From Candidatus Paraprochloron terpiosi LD05 (lineage in GTDB: Bacteria; Cyanobacteriota; Cyanobacteriia; Cyanobacteriales; Prochloraceae), in the NCBI GenBank assembly GCA_018141785.1, contig CP073341.1, positions 3,627,422 through 3,691,421 on the forward strand: a DNA stretch of 64,000 nucleotides, written 5' to 3'. Position numbers and translations under genes: made by a program. Positions 1 through 8,089 of this stretch are shown here, in pieces; position 1 is the first letter of the stretch; each line of letters begins with the position of its first letter. The notes beneath the pieces were generated by a model that was not told the DNA's origin, did not search any database, and saw only the letters and a list, made by a program, of their open reading frames with translations.

Positions 1-1274
1 TTGCTCAAGTTAGCAGCGGAGCCAGCCTATGAAGCAACTGCCGGAGAAAGGAGCTACGGCTTCAGACCCGGTCGCTGTACTGCGGACGCACAAAAGCTGA
101 TTTTCAACAATCTTAGCAGCAATGGCAACGGGAAAGCAAAGAAAGTGCTGGAAACAGACATCAGTAAGTGCTTTGACGAAATTGACCACAGGGTCATGCT
201 CAGAGGAGTTGTCCTACCCAAAGAAGCCAAAGATGGTCTCAAAGCTGCGATAAAAGCTGGTGTCCGTGGTGAATACCCCTCCAGTATCAAGGGCACGCCC
301 CAAGGCGGGGTTATCTCGCCACTACTGGCCAATATCGCCCTAGATGGATTTGAGAATCTGGGGCTGAATCAATGGAAAGGGAGTCGTAGAGATGGGACTC
401 TAATAAGGGGTATACGTTACGCGGATGACGCGGTCTTTATCCTAAAGCCTGGAGCCAATATCCAGCGACTCAGGGAGGATATAGACAAATTCTTAAAGTC
501 CAGAGGGCTAAAAATCAATGAAGCCAAGACTAAGGTGAGTAAAGCTACGGATGGATTCGATTTCCTAGGATGGCACTTTAGGGTGAATTCCCGTGGAGTC
601 TTTAAATCCACACCGAGTTCCGAGAACTATGCAGACATAAAGGCCAAGGTTAAAGCTACTTGGAAAAGCGGTGCAACCACGGAAGCTCGTCTGAAAAGGA
701 TTGAGTCACAAGTCCGAGGCGGTCGGAATTTACAAGTACTGCGATATGTCGAAACATGCTCTATGGTCACTGAACCATTGGCTGTGGCGCAAACTCAGGG
801 CAGACAAGCGCAGACAGAACCAAAAGGAAGCCAAAAAGGCTCGTCGTCTAGCTATAAAAGGAAAGGCGACGATTAAAGGAGCAGCTAAACGCCAGCTCAC
901 TAGTGAGCAGGTAAAGAAAGCATTCCCGTCAATTCCTTGGGAAGTGAATAGTCACGTAATGGTCAAAGGTAACGCCTCACCCTTCGATGGGAACTTACCC
1001 CCGGCATTGATTAATGGCGGGGGTAGGTCGGAATTCTAAGCTATATAGCGGACCAACCGCTGAAGCAATTAAGCAACAGAAGGGTAAATGTCAGCATTGC
1101 AACAGATTGTTCACGGAGGTGGATGGAGCCGTGGAGTTGCACCACATAGATGGCAACCATAACAACTGGAAACGTAAGAATTTAGTTGCTCTCCATAGGG
1201 AATGTCACCAAGCACAAGCGGTACACCGCAAACGCATTAAAGACGGACTCGCAAAGCGCGCCGTAAAGGCATAG
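1..1274 (+). pseudogene. Group II intron maturase (RT-X-HNH), frameshifted, 5' truncated by window
   Basis: This is the intron-encoded reverse transcriptase/maturase. The reverse-transcriptase catalytic motif YADD is visible near 418-430 (RGIRYADDAVF). Thumb/maturase sequence follows to about 715, where the frame shifts within the stretch that reads QVRGWRQY in sister copies. It continues in a second frame to about 1010 and shifts again at a palindrome at 998-1023. The third frame encodes an HNH endonuclease domain (CxxC, then HHIDGNHNN) ending at 1274. Family B sister copies at 33.6, 56 and 59 kb give the uninterrupted order for comparison. With two frame breaks it is almost certainly inactive, unless the sequence contains errors. 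Confidence 0.85.
998..1023. repeat. 26-bp GC-rich palindrome (repeat type R1) inside maturase gene
   Basis: Five C's, an inner GGCAT...ATGGC arm and five G's form a near-perfect hairpin. In sister introns the same place reads CCCTATTGGG, so the palindrome replaces the four-base loop TATT and adds 16 bases, shifting the reading frame. Identical or near-identical copies are at 1286-1311, 23468-23493 and 30725-30750; a variant arm sequence is at 1939-1963 and 57557-57581. Confidence 0.9.
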
Positions 1275-1285
1275 AAACACCTGAG

Positions 1286-1311
1286 CCCCCGGCATTGATT
1301 AATGGCGGGGG
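1286..1311. repeat. R1 palindrome replacing part of intron domain V
   Basis: Same 26-bp palindrome as at 998. In the intact sister (57711-57744) this position reads GAGCCGGATGCGGTGAAAG. Here CCGGATGCGG has been exchanged for the palindrome, so the 5' strand of catalytic domain V can no longer pair normally with its 3' strand. Confidence 0.88.
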
Positions 1312-1328
1312 GAAACTCGCACGTCCGG

Positions 1329-1355
1329 GACGCCAAAGGCGGCACCTTCGGTGTC
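1329..1355. repeat. Short dispersed palindromic repeat (type R2)
   Basis: A 27-bp unit beginning GACGCCAAAGGCGG and ending TTCGGTGTC sits between the end of domain V and the linker to domain VI. It has an outer GAC/GTC stem and an inner GCC-AAA-GGC hairpin. It is absent from the sister introns at 57.7 and 60.9 kb. Other full copies lie at 30769-30794 and 23503-23528. Partial matches lie inside or beside genes at 40861-40880, 42227-42246 and 44076-44104. Confidence 0.8.
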
Positions 1356-1938
1356 GTAGGAGAGGGGCGAGGTGGCAACACCTCCCTCGACTCTAATGAA
1401 TGCGATGAGAGGTACATCTTCAGTGATGTGCTTGGGAATAGCAACCCGGAAGCGATTTAGGTCAATTATTTCGTGCGAAACGAAGCTGTTTCCAAGATAA
1501 TTGACTGAGTTTATATAAAGTAGCGCGACCTGAACTGGTCGCTTAGTATGGGACACCGAGTCCCCTAGGGAGTTTCACCCCTAGCCCTCGCGTAAAAAGA
1601 CTCTATGAGTCTGGCCACAGCCGAGTAGGTAACGAAACAGCTGGAATGCAGGTCACGAAAGTAGCCGAAACTCTAGGGATTAAAGAGTTAGGAGCAAGAG
1701 GGAAATAGTTGGAAGGTTGAACGAAAAGTGAAGTAAAAGGGCTGTGAACCCAGCCCCTCCGCTTAAACCCCGTCATATAAAGAACGGCGAAATTATCCCT
1801 GTATAACGCCGTAGCCAAAAAGGCAAGTAGACAGAACTCAGTGCTTGCTTTTCACTGGGTCGTGGAATCGAAGTTCTACCGGGGGACAGGAACCAGCCTA
1901 ACCAACTAAAAGAAAACTAAGCGAAACAACAGGATAAA

Positions 1939-1963
1939 CCCCCGCCATCGCGGATGCCGGGGG
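1939..1963. repeat. R1-variant palindrome in intron leader
   Basis: A 25-bp palindrome with C5/G5 ends and a central ATCGCGGAT, in the structured leader upstream of the maturase gene. It is the reverse complement of the variant at 57557-57581. Confidence 0.8.
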
Positions 1964-2174
1964 TCTAAGAGGCGGTCGATTCCTCTTAGTAGGCCGAAGG
2001 CAACGGAGGCTGAATTCCTTGGAGGGTAGAGGATGAGTAAGAAAGCGAATGCCCTCTTGTAATGAGGGGGATAGAGGTTCAAGATTTGCCTCTGAGCGAA
2101 AGGAATAGCAGACTTTACTTGGGTCTCATACGAAATTATTCGAGAACTAGAAACCAAACTGAAGGAAAAGTTAG

Positions 2175-3167
2175 ATGACAGCGGCAACGCTAGAAAATGG
2201 ACCAGATGGACAGTTAAAAGAGTGGGGCGATATTAATTGGCGTCGCACAAAGAAGATTGTTAGGAATCTACGCGGTCGGATATTTCGTGCCCGAAAGCTT
2301 GGACTGTGGAAGCAGCTATTGCGACTACAGAAATTAACGAAAAGATGTCGGTCGAACCTATTACTGAGCATCAGACAAATCACACAGGTAAATACCGGAA
2401 AGCGAACAGCTGGGGTAGATAAGGAGGTAATAGAAACACCAACACAGCGTGTGAAACTTGCCAATAGTTGGAGAATGCCTAAGGCAAAACCTGCCAGACG
2501 GATATATATACCTAAAGCGAATGGCAAGAAACGTCCTCTTGGAATCCCAACCATTAGAGACAGAGTCGCTCAGGCAATAGTCAAGAATGCACTGGAACCT
2601 GAATGGGAGGCCATGTTTGAAGCTAATTCCTACGGCTTTAGACTCGGTCGAAGTTGCCAAGATGCTATTGGACAATGTTACATTAGGCTGAGAGGTGACT
2701 ATAAAACAAAAGCCGGAAAATGGGTAAGAAATGATAAATGGGTTCTGGACGCTGATATCAAAGGCTTCTTTGATAACATTGACCATAAATCCATCCTAAA
2801 CGCAGTTAGAGAAGATTCTCTAATTGATGGATGGTTAAAAGCTGGATTTGTCGAAAGTAGGAAGGGATACAGCCCAACCGAAAAAGGAACTCCACAGGGT
2901 GGCGTAATAAGTCCAATGCTCGCAAATATTGGACTCCACGGGTTAGAAAAATACATAAACCAATGTAACCCAAAGGTAGGCGTCATCAGGTATGCAGACG
3001 ATTTCGTAGTTACTGCAAGGGACAAGGAATCCCTGGAGGAGTTGAAAACCCAGATAAATCAATGGCTATCAGAACGAGGTCTTGAGATTAGCGATGAGAA
3101 GACGCGGATAGTACACATCAGAGACGGATTTGATTTCCTGGGGTTTAACTTGAGACATTATGAGGTA
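2175..3167 (+). CDS. Family C maturase, first exon (reverse transcriptase domain)
   Basis: This encodes residues 1-331 of a group II intron reverse transcriptase/maturase. The motifs run in the usual order: KPARRIYIPK, RPLGIPTIRDRVAQ, SYGFR, TPQGGVISPMLANI, the catalytic RYADD near 2988-3002, and FDFLGF at the end of the RT core. The ATG at 2175 is 3-4 bases from a purine-rich AAGGAAAAG. Reading straight on gives a stop at 3194, but the bases from 3168 are the 5' end of another group II intron (GTGCGACTCG). Removing 3168-3973 joins this exon in frame to the thumb/maturase exon. Three stems later in translation would then give a 454-residue RT-X protein. Confidence 0.88.
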
Positions 3168-3973
3168 GTGCGACTCGAAAGTCGCAGTAGTTAGTGGTTC
3201 AGCCACCTGAACCCAATGGAGAGTGTCTCTCCAGTTCCCGTCCGAAGGAGTTTTGGCAGTAATGCCGGAGTTTCACAGCTAGAGGGTTAAATGGCCAAGC
3301 TACTATCAGTCCGATGGTGGTAGCGGCCTAGGGAAAGTCTGATATGGCTCGCTATCAGCGAAGTTTGCAGCCTCGTCAAGTGTGAAGAGTGAAAGCGGAA
3401 CTGACACACTCTAACCAAAATGGTATGCGGCACATGTGAAAAATGGACTTGCTTCGCCATCACGTAGACACCACGCCGCCGGGGCATGGAGCAGCCTAAG
3501 TCAGACGTATCTAACTATTGCGGAACGAGTTAACCTCCACAGGGTCTGGTCTTGCACCAGTAGGAAAGGAGTAATCTGTACCAATTCCCTGGGGAGAAAG
3601 GACTCTCTTAAGAAGCGAATGGAGTCATACTGGACGAAAGTCCGAGGGAAAACACGACTGTATAACCTGACTCATAGACAAATGTCTACTCGAAAGGGGA
3701 GCTGACGTAGGAGAGGGTGAAACGTAATCCGAAAGTTGGAACTTGAAACTCAAAGCTCCTCAGAAGTTAGAGGCGTCGGGCAAACGTCAATGGCGAGGAG
3801 GTTGGAATCTAAGGACTCAAAGCCCAATTTGGATGAGACCTGAAAGCCGACACAAGTAATGAGGAGTAAACGCGCTACTCTTGTAAGATGACACACCAGG
3901 AGCCGGGTGCTTTGAAAGTGTACGCCCGGCGGTACTGTGAGGGGAAAACCTGTAAGGATCTACCTATCTCGAC
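3168..3973 (+). mobile_element. ORF-less group II intron, family A copy 1 (inner member of twintron)
   Basis: An 806-bp ribozyme with no maturase gene. It begins GTGCGACTCGAAAGTCGC and ends CTACCTATCTCGAC. Domain V lies at 3900-3933 (GAGCCGGGTGC, ending CGCCCGGC). Boundaries were set by comparison with two other copies (22480-23295 and 32866-36136), which diverge at exactly these points, and each is preceded by A. Splicing here joins ...RHYEV to KGENGTPRGKLVIKP in frame, which is strong support. Lacking an ORF, it presumably depends on a maturase supplied in trans; that is inference. Confidence 0.9.
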
Positions 3974-4345
3974 AAAGGTGAGAACGGAACTCCAAGAGGG
4001 AAGTTAGTCATTAAACCCCAGAAGTCGAAAGTATTGGAATTCTGCAAGAAAGTCGGTGCAACCATCGACAATATGAAGACAAAAACACCAGAGCAGGTCA
4101 TCCGTAAGATAGAACCACTTCTCAGAGGTTTTGCGAACTACTACAGAGGAGTATGCAGCAAAGAAATCTACATATATATAAGCCACCGACTATGGTGGTA
4201 CCTCTGGCGATGGGCAAAAAGACGACACCCCAACAAAGACAAAAAATGGGTCAAAGATAAGTATTTCCGAACCGAATATAAAAAAGGGGTAAAAGAGATT
4301 GGCAGTTTTACTACGAAGGCAAAGACCGGAGGGGCAAGAAAGTAG
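3974..4345 (+). CDS. Family C maturase, second exon (thumb/domain X)
   Basis: This continues the maturase after removal of the inner intron, reading KGENGTPRGKLVIKPQKSKV and then the domain X (maturase) signature around IEPLLRGFANYYRG. An internal ATG at 4034 is not the natural start. The frame ends at 4345. The stretch TEYKKG just before is followed, one base out of frame, by sequence that reads KRDWQFYYEGKDRRG and leads into the HNH domain. A single indel near 4285-4292, in a run of A and G, therefore separates the two parts, or the sequence has an error there. Confidence 0.85.
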   Translation, partial: KGENGTPRGKLVIKPQKSKVLEFCKKVGATIDNMKTKTPEQVIRKIEPLLRGFANYYRGVCSKEIYIYISHRLWWYLWRWAKRRHPNKDKKWVKDKYFRTEYKKGVKEIGSFTTKAKTGGARK

Positions 4346-4353
4346 TACACAAT

Positions 4354-4686
4354 TTGTACGACATAACAGCTGTCCCGATTGTAAGACATGTCAAAGTTAA
4401 GGGAACTTACTCCCTAGACGACCCCGAACTGGTGGAATATTGGTCAAAGCGGCGAACGAAGTCGGGCAAGATTATATGGTCTAAAGGCTCAAAATACGAA
4501 AACGTTGGAAAGTCGCAAGATTGGAAATGCCCAATCTGCCACGACCACCTCTTCAACGGGGAGGAAATCGAAACCCATCACATAGTACCTATAAGGGATG
4601 GAGGTTCTGACGATATCGACAACCTTCAACACCTACATAAAACGTGTCATAAGCAGGTACACTCAAGAAATCCAAGCAGGGTTTGA
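4354..4686 (+). CDS. HNH endonuclease domain of family C maturase (separated by frameshift)
   Basis: About 110 residues with a zinc-binding CPICHDHLFNG, the HNH core ETHHIVPIRDGG, and LHKTCHKQVH. In intact group II intron proteins this domain is the C-terminal part and makes the second-strand nick during retrohoming. Here it is one frame away from the RT-X part. The open frame starts earlier than 4354 in the same phase (DWQFYYEGKDRRGKK), so 4354 is only the first start-like codon and not a true start. Confidence 0.8.
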   Translation: MYDITAVPIVRHVKVKGTYSLDDPELVEYWSKRRTKSGKIIWSKGSKYENVGKSQDWKCPICHDHLFNGEEIETHHIVPIRDGGSDDIDNLQHLHKTCHKQVHSRNPSRV

Positions 4687-4771
4687 AGTGAGGCTTGAGC
4701 CGGATGATTGGTAACAGTCACGTCCGGTTCTTAGGGGAGGGGAGAGAAGCGATTCTCAAACCTTACCCGAC

Positions 4772-4949
4772 GAAGCCAATGCTGCTTTCTCGTCTTTGTC
4801 ACACCTATCTAAACCGTGTGTTTTATCAAGATACCGAAAACAGAAGACTGGGGGTTCCAAGTCATAATTTGGTGTACTTTGTATTTGTTGAGGTGGAGCA
4901 ATACGCTTTCCCTTTCGAGATTATTTGCGCTTTATCTTTTTTGGCATTG
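4772..4949. other. Intergenic, flank of intron
   Basis: I see no gene, terminator or RNA here. It should be the 3' exon flank of the family C intron, but neither strand joined to 1398-1522 gives a protein I recognise. Confidence 0.5.
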
Positions 4950-5384
4950 CTACTTAATAAGTTGAGTCTCAAAATACCCTTTCATCAATGAGTGGGATAT
5001 CTCTTCAGTAAGAAGAGTTGTCTTCCAGGGTGGCTCTTGATGAGTAAAGCGCATTAGCATTGGGGCAGTGTACTGTCCATAGACTTCATAAACCTCATCC
5101 AGTAACTCCTGGGTATCGGTATCGTATTTATCTATATCAAAATCATCGGGCTGTGGGAGGGGGTTGGATTTGTATTGTTTATAGATATGGTATACTGCCG
5201 GTACAACAGGACCGTATTGCCAAGCTTCAATTTGCTCACCAAATAGTGGCTTGTCATATAGGGCTAGATAGAAACCCTGAGCATAGTAAAGTAACTTTTG
5301 AAGTTTCAGATTAGTAATCAGATCCTCTTCTTCAGGAGAAGCAAGTGTAATAAAGTATCTAGCGATGTCTAGAGCATTATACAT
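4950..5384 (-). CDS. Panacea (DUF4065) domain protein, SocA/GepA-like
   Basis: About 144 residues. The opening NALDIARYFI, the helix LKLQKLLYYAQGFYLAL and the segment EAWQYGPVVPAVY are the signature of the Panacea/DUF4065 family. These proteins are common as antitoxins of unrelated toxins and as the SocA proteolytic adaptor. I chose the ATG at 5384, where homology begins (MYNALDIARYF); an upstream in-frame start at 5417 adds 11 poorly conserved residues. No toxin gene is adjacent on the same strand: the next gene upstream (5593-5832, also minus) is a small unknown protein. Whether it acts as an antitoxin here is open. Confidence 0.8.
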   Translation of the reverse strand: MYNALDIARYFITLASPEEEDLITNLKLQKLLYYAQGFYLALYDKPLFGEQIEAWQYGPVVPAVYHIYKQYKSNPLPQPDDFDIDKYDTDTQELLDEVYEVYGQYTAPMLMRFTHQEPPWKTTLLTEEISHSLMKGYFETQLIK

Positions 5385-5592
5385 GGCAGCACTTATCTTG
5401 AGGATTAGAGCTATCAATTATATCAGCATTGTGCCGTATCCAGGGCAAACGCATCTAAATTATAAAAGCCTTACTCAGAAACGATTTGACAATTAATGAG
5501 CAAAAATACTCATAGCCTGAATCTGGTATCCAGTAGGCATTTCAAAATAAGATCCGTTTATCCTGGATTCCTATCCATTACCATGGTATAAT

Positions 5593-5832
5593 TTACCGAG
5601 TTGGTGCTGCTTCAGCTTGTAACTCTTGGATTCTCACAATGTGGTTCAGAGCAACATGTTCGGAATGTTCAGGAACGCCATTTTCGTAACCAACGACCAT
5701 AATGATCCGAGAACGGAAAACAATCACCTGGTCTGGATGAACAATATCATAGGTTTTTCCCCCTGTAAGGTGGATGCGATATGGTTCAAATGGCTGTCTG
5801 CGGGTAAACTCCCATAAATCTTCTGGCCTCAT
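5593..5832 (-). CDS. Small conserved hypothetical protein (79 aa)
   Basis: A short basic protein, MRPEDLWEFTRRQPFEPYRI at its N-terminus, followed by a beta-rich LTGGKTYDIVHPDQVIVF. It resembles small uncharacterised bacterial proteins I have seen with this RQPFEPFRI pattern, but I know of no function. It lies between the Panacea gene (176-bp gap) and the divergently transcribed Phd/PIN pair. There is a purine-rich stretch upstream on the minus strand but no strong Shine-Dalgarno sequence. Confidence 0.6.
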   Translation of the reverse strand: MRPEDLWEFTRRQPFEPYRIHLTGGKTYDIVHPDQVIVFRSRIIMVVGYENGVPEHSEHVALNHIVRIQELQAEAAPTR

Positions 5833-5893
5833 TTACTCAAACTTGAAATAGTTACATGCTCATCATAGCATTTGCTTAGTACGAGAGGTATTC

Positions 5894-6139
5894 ATGAAAA
5901 CCACAAATATATCCACGGATCTTGCTTCTCTTTCCAAGCTAATAGAGAAAGTACAGATGGGAGAACAAGTTATCATAACCAAAGCAGGTAAACCAGTTGC
6001 ACTACTTGTACCTTATAAAGAAAACTCCAGCCCGAGAGAACCAGGTGGAAGTTGGGAAGGAAAAGTTTGGATGGCGGAGGATTTTGATGAAACTCCCCAG
6101 GAAGTGATTGAGTCTTTTTATGGCAATAGGGAATCTTAA
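5894..6139 (+). CDS. Phd/YefM-family antitoxin
   Basis: An 81-residue antitoxin. The N-terminal region STDLASLSKLIEKVQMGEQV followed by IITKAGKPVALLVP is the Phd/YefM DNA-binding fold. The acidic C-terminus (AEDFDETPQEVIESFYG) is the usual toxin-wrapping tail. The stop codon TAA is immediately followed by the ATG of the PIN toxin, so the two are translationally coupled. By family knowledge it neutralises the toxin and represses the operon together with it. Confidence 0.9.
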   Translation: MKTTNISTDLASLSKLIEKVQMGEQVIITKAGKPVALLVPYKENSSPREPGGSWEGKVWMAEDFDETPQEVIESFYGNRES

Positions 6140-6517
6140 ATGAATTTACTTGTGGATACACATGTCGTTATCTGGTATTTTAGTAATAGTTATGAACTAT
6201 CCAAGCAAGCAAAAGAAGCTATTAATGAAGGAGGAAACCTGGTTTTTGTAAGTGCGACTACCTCGTGGGAAATAGCCATTAAAAGAGGGCTAGGCAAATT
6301 AAAAGCACCAAATAATTTTGAAGAAGAAATGCTGCGTCATAGATTTGATCCTTTGAACATTACAATTAGTCATACATTAGCCGTCGAGAATCTCCCATTT
6401 CATCATAATGATCCATTTGACAGGTTGCTTATTGCTCAGGCAAAGATGGAAAATCTATCACTTGTCACTAGGGATAAGAATATCATGAAATATGATGTAT
6501 CTACCATCTTGGCCTAG
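6140..6517 (+). CDS. PIN-domain ribonuclease toxin (VapC-like)
   Basis: A 125-residue PIN-domain protein. The acidic residues expected for the metal site are visible in LLVDTHVVIWYF (first Asp), ATTSWEIAIK (Glu), and HNDPFDRLLIAQA followed by TRDKNI (C-terminal Asps). The length matches the PIN toxins that pair with Phd-type antitoxins. It starts directly after the antitoxin stop codon. Function as a toxin RNase is inferred from the family and the pairing. Confidence 0.9.
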   Translation: MNLLVDTHVVIWYFSNSYELSKQAKEAINEGGNLVFVSATTSWEIAIKRGLGKLKAPNNFEEEMLRHRFDPLNITISHTLAVENLPFHHNDPFDRLLIAQAKMENLSLVTRDKNIMKYDVSTILA

Positions 6518-6573
6518 TTTTCAGAAGAAGTTGGGAGAGTAGAATAAAGGATTGAGCAAATGTCACTAATTAT

Positions 6574-6700
6574 GACCCGATGCGAAGCACCGGATCTGCG
6601 CGTAGCGCGGGTCGCTCCAGACAACCGATGATGTCGTGGGCAAGTTTGGGTGGTTTGGAGTAGAAAATTAGGGAAAATTTATCTTGCCCACCCTACGGTA
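6574..6700. repeat. Two palindromic elements between PIN toxin and oxygenase operon
   Basis: First, an imperfect palindrome bounded by GACCC and GGGTC at 6574-6614. Second, an approximately 65-bp element at 6636-6700 starting GTGGGCAAG and ending CTTGCCCACCC, which can fold as one long hairpin. Close relatives of the second element are at 18629-18693 and 24943-25002, suggesting a small non-autonomous repeat family. The second element lies at the 3' end of the operon and could act as its transcription end, but it has no T-run on the minus strand. Confidence 0.65.
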
Positions 6701-6717
6701 TGGAACTACCTACACCT

Positions 6718-8019
6718 TTAGATATGTCGATCTGCAAGTATTTCCAAAGCCCGGTCCGTGCATCCCATTAACCACAAGCCTGACATCCCGGATTTATCCC
6801 CCAATAAAATTCGCCGTCGGGTGCGGAAACTTTCCTCCTCTAAATAGGCTCCCAACAAAATTCGTTGTAGATTGGGATTCCAAATCCCCGTTCTCCCGTG
6901 AAGGACTCGCCAGTTGTCTACCACCAATACCTGTCCTGGAGTCAGCAAAAATTCGGCATTATATTCGGGGTCTTGCAACAGTTGAGAAAATCGGCGATAG
7001 GCTGCCAATAGGTCATGAATCTTATCGTCAGAAACCTCTAGGGGTATCCGTGTATTGTGGTTGTACTTAATCTGATACACCTCTCCATTTTCATCCAAAT
7101 TAATTACATGGTTGTGCCGATAAGCGTCCCATTGGTATTTCCGCGCACTGGATTCATTCTCCGATAGTTTCTCCTCAACAGAAAGCCGCTTGCGACCTGC
7201 TGGTATATATTCGGTGGTTAGCAACTGGAAAAACCAAGGATTTTCTGTTTTAATTACCTCTGCTAGTTTGAAACCGTCAACAACCGTGGAATAGGCTTGT
7301 CTGTCGCCATCTGGGTTTTCGTAGAGGATACATTCCAGAAATTGCAGTCCTGTAGGAATGTCATAAGCAGTAACATCCGTATGATTTCTTAACCTTTCCA
7401 CTTGATAAGAATGTTGGATAGCCTGAGCCTTTTTGTTGCTTCTATCCATCCTAAACACATTGGTGGGATGGTATCGTTGCCGCAGGGGTCCTACCCGCTC
7501 CACCAGTGCCCGAAAGCTCTCTTCGTTCTTGGGGGCGTTGTCAATGATTGCCACCCCCAGTTCAACTATTTTATTCAGGAACGGCAATAATACTCCATCA
7601 TCGTTCATCACCTCATAGCAATCAAAATGAGGTACTGACACTGACGAGTCCCACAGTTGAGGTTTTCGTCCTTGTTTCAGCGCCGGGTCATTTTGGCAGT
7701 GAACCCGCAGCCACGAGGCATCAAAGACACTTTCATGACCTGTTTGGTCGCCACCCCAAATAATATCTAAATTGCCTTCGCGATCGAGCTTAACCTCTTC
7801 GGGAGTTGGGTTTAAAGGCATTTTGAGCAAATCGTGCCCGCTGTTGAGGCTCAAGGTATCTCGATGAAAGAATTTAGGAGACCGACAGCTATCTAAAAGC
7901 CAAAGGTTATGGTAAAAACTTTCGTGACCGTCTTTCCAAACGATCTGTACCCCGTTGTTAGTTGTTGCCACCGATTCGATGCGAAAAGCAGGTTTAAGTT
8001 GCTGCAATACTGCTGTCAT
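6718..8019 (-). CDS. Gamma-butyrobetaine hydroxylase-like Fe(II)/2-oxoglutarate dioxygenase, copy 1
   Basis: A 433-residue TauD/TfdA-superfamily enzyme with the N-terminal DUF971-like domain typical of gamma-butyrobetaine and trimethyllysine dioxygenases (WKDGHESFYHNLWLLDSC). The iron site is seen as HTD (in RNHTDVTAYD) and the distal HGRTG, whose Arg is expected to bind 2-oxoglutarate. The small zinc site of this domain appears incomplete: copy 2 has CHSPKCF, whereas here it is CRSPKFF. The ATG at 8019 follows a good GGAGG. It is the last gene of the seven-gene operon and is paralogous along its whole length to 9314-10633. The substrate is unknown; betaines are the family's usual substrates. 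Confidence 0.85.
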   Translation of the reverse strand: MTAVLQQLKPAFRIESVATTNNGVQIVWKDGHESFYHNLWLLDSCRSPKFFHRDTLSLNSGHDLLKMPLNPTPEEVKLDREGNLDIIWGGDQTGHESVFDASWLRVHCQNDPALKQGRKPQLWDSSVSVPHFDCYEVMNDDGVLLPFLNKIVELGVAIIDNAPKNEESFRALVERVGPLRQRYHPTNVFRMDRSNKKAQAIQHSYQVERLRNHTDVTAYDIPTGLQFLECILYENPDGDRQAYSTVVDGFKLAEVIKTENPWFFQLLTTEYIPAGRKRLSVEEKLSENESSARKYQWDAYRHNHVINLDENGEVYQIKYNHNTRIPLEVSDDKIHDLLAAYRRFSQLLQDPEYNAEFLLTPGQVLVVDNWRVLHGRTGIWNPNLQRILLGAYLEEESFRTRRRILLGDKSGMSGLWLMGCTDRALEILADRHI

Positions 8020-8089
8020 GTTACACCTCCAAGATTTTTTAAATATAGCGAACTGACTAAAGAGCTAAATTTTTGGCAGCCATTTTAAT

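Larger units (their letters stand above)
1..1397 (+). mobile_element. Group II intron, family B copy 1 (3' part only)
   Basis: The window opens inside this intron, so its 5' end and ribozyme core are not visible. It contains a maturase gene followed by the 3' ribozyme domains. The 3' end is placed after CTCTAAT at 1397, because every family B copy in the window (33168, 57786, 60964) keeps exactly that terminus before its flanks diverge. Domain V should lie around 1283-1330 but is disrupted: a 26-bp palindrome at 1286-1311 replaces its 5' strand and a second insert follows at 1329-1355. By inference this copy can no longer splice. The 125 bp between it and the next intron (1398-1522) is a short host fragment I cannot identify. 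Confidence 0.85.
1523..4771 (+). mobile_element. Group II intron, family C, hosting a nested intron (outer member of twintron)
   Basis: The 5' end is placed at GCGCGACCTGAACTGGTCGC (1523), which resembles the group II 5' consensus GTGCG with one change. Domain V is intact at 4696-4729 (begins GAGCCGG, ends TCCGGTTC). The 3' end is put after CCTTACCCGAC at 4771, satisfying the terminal AY rule. A maturase gene starts at 2175. A family A intron (3168-3973) lies inside that gene. The leader also holds a palindrome at 1939-1963. The downstream flank 4772-4949 has no recognisable gene. Family assignment is by comparison within this window only. Confidence 0.85.

Noticed and set aside
1398-1522. 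Short protein on the minus strand between the two introns (SHEIIDLNRFRVAIPKH)
   Set aside because: It looks protein-like, but it is too short and neither join to flanking exons gave a convincing gene.
3436-3705. Open frame of 89 codons inside family A copy 1
   Set aside because: It lies in ribozyme sequence and is not conserved as a frame in the other two copies.
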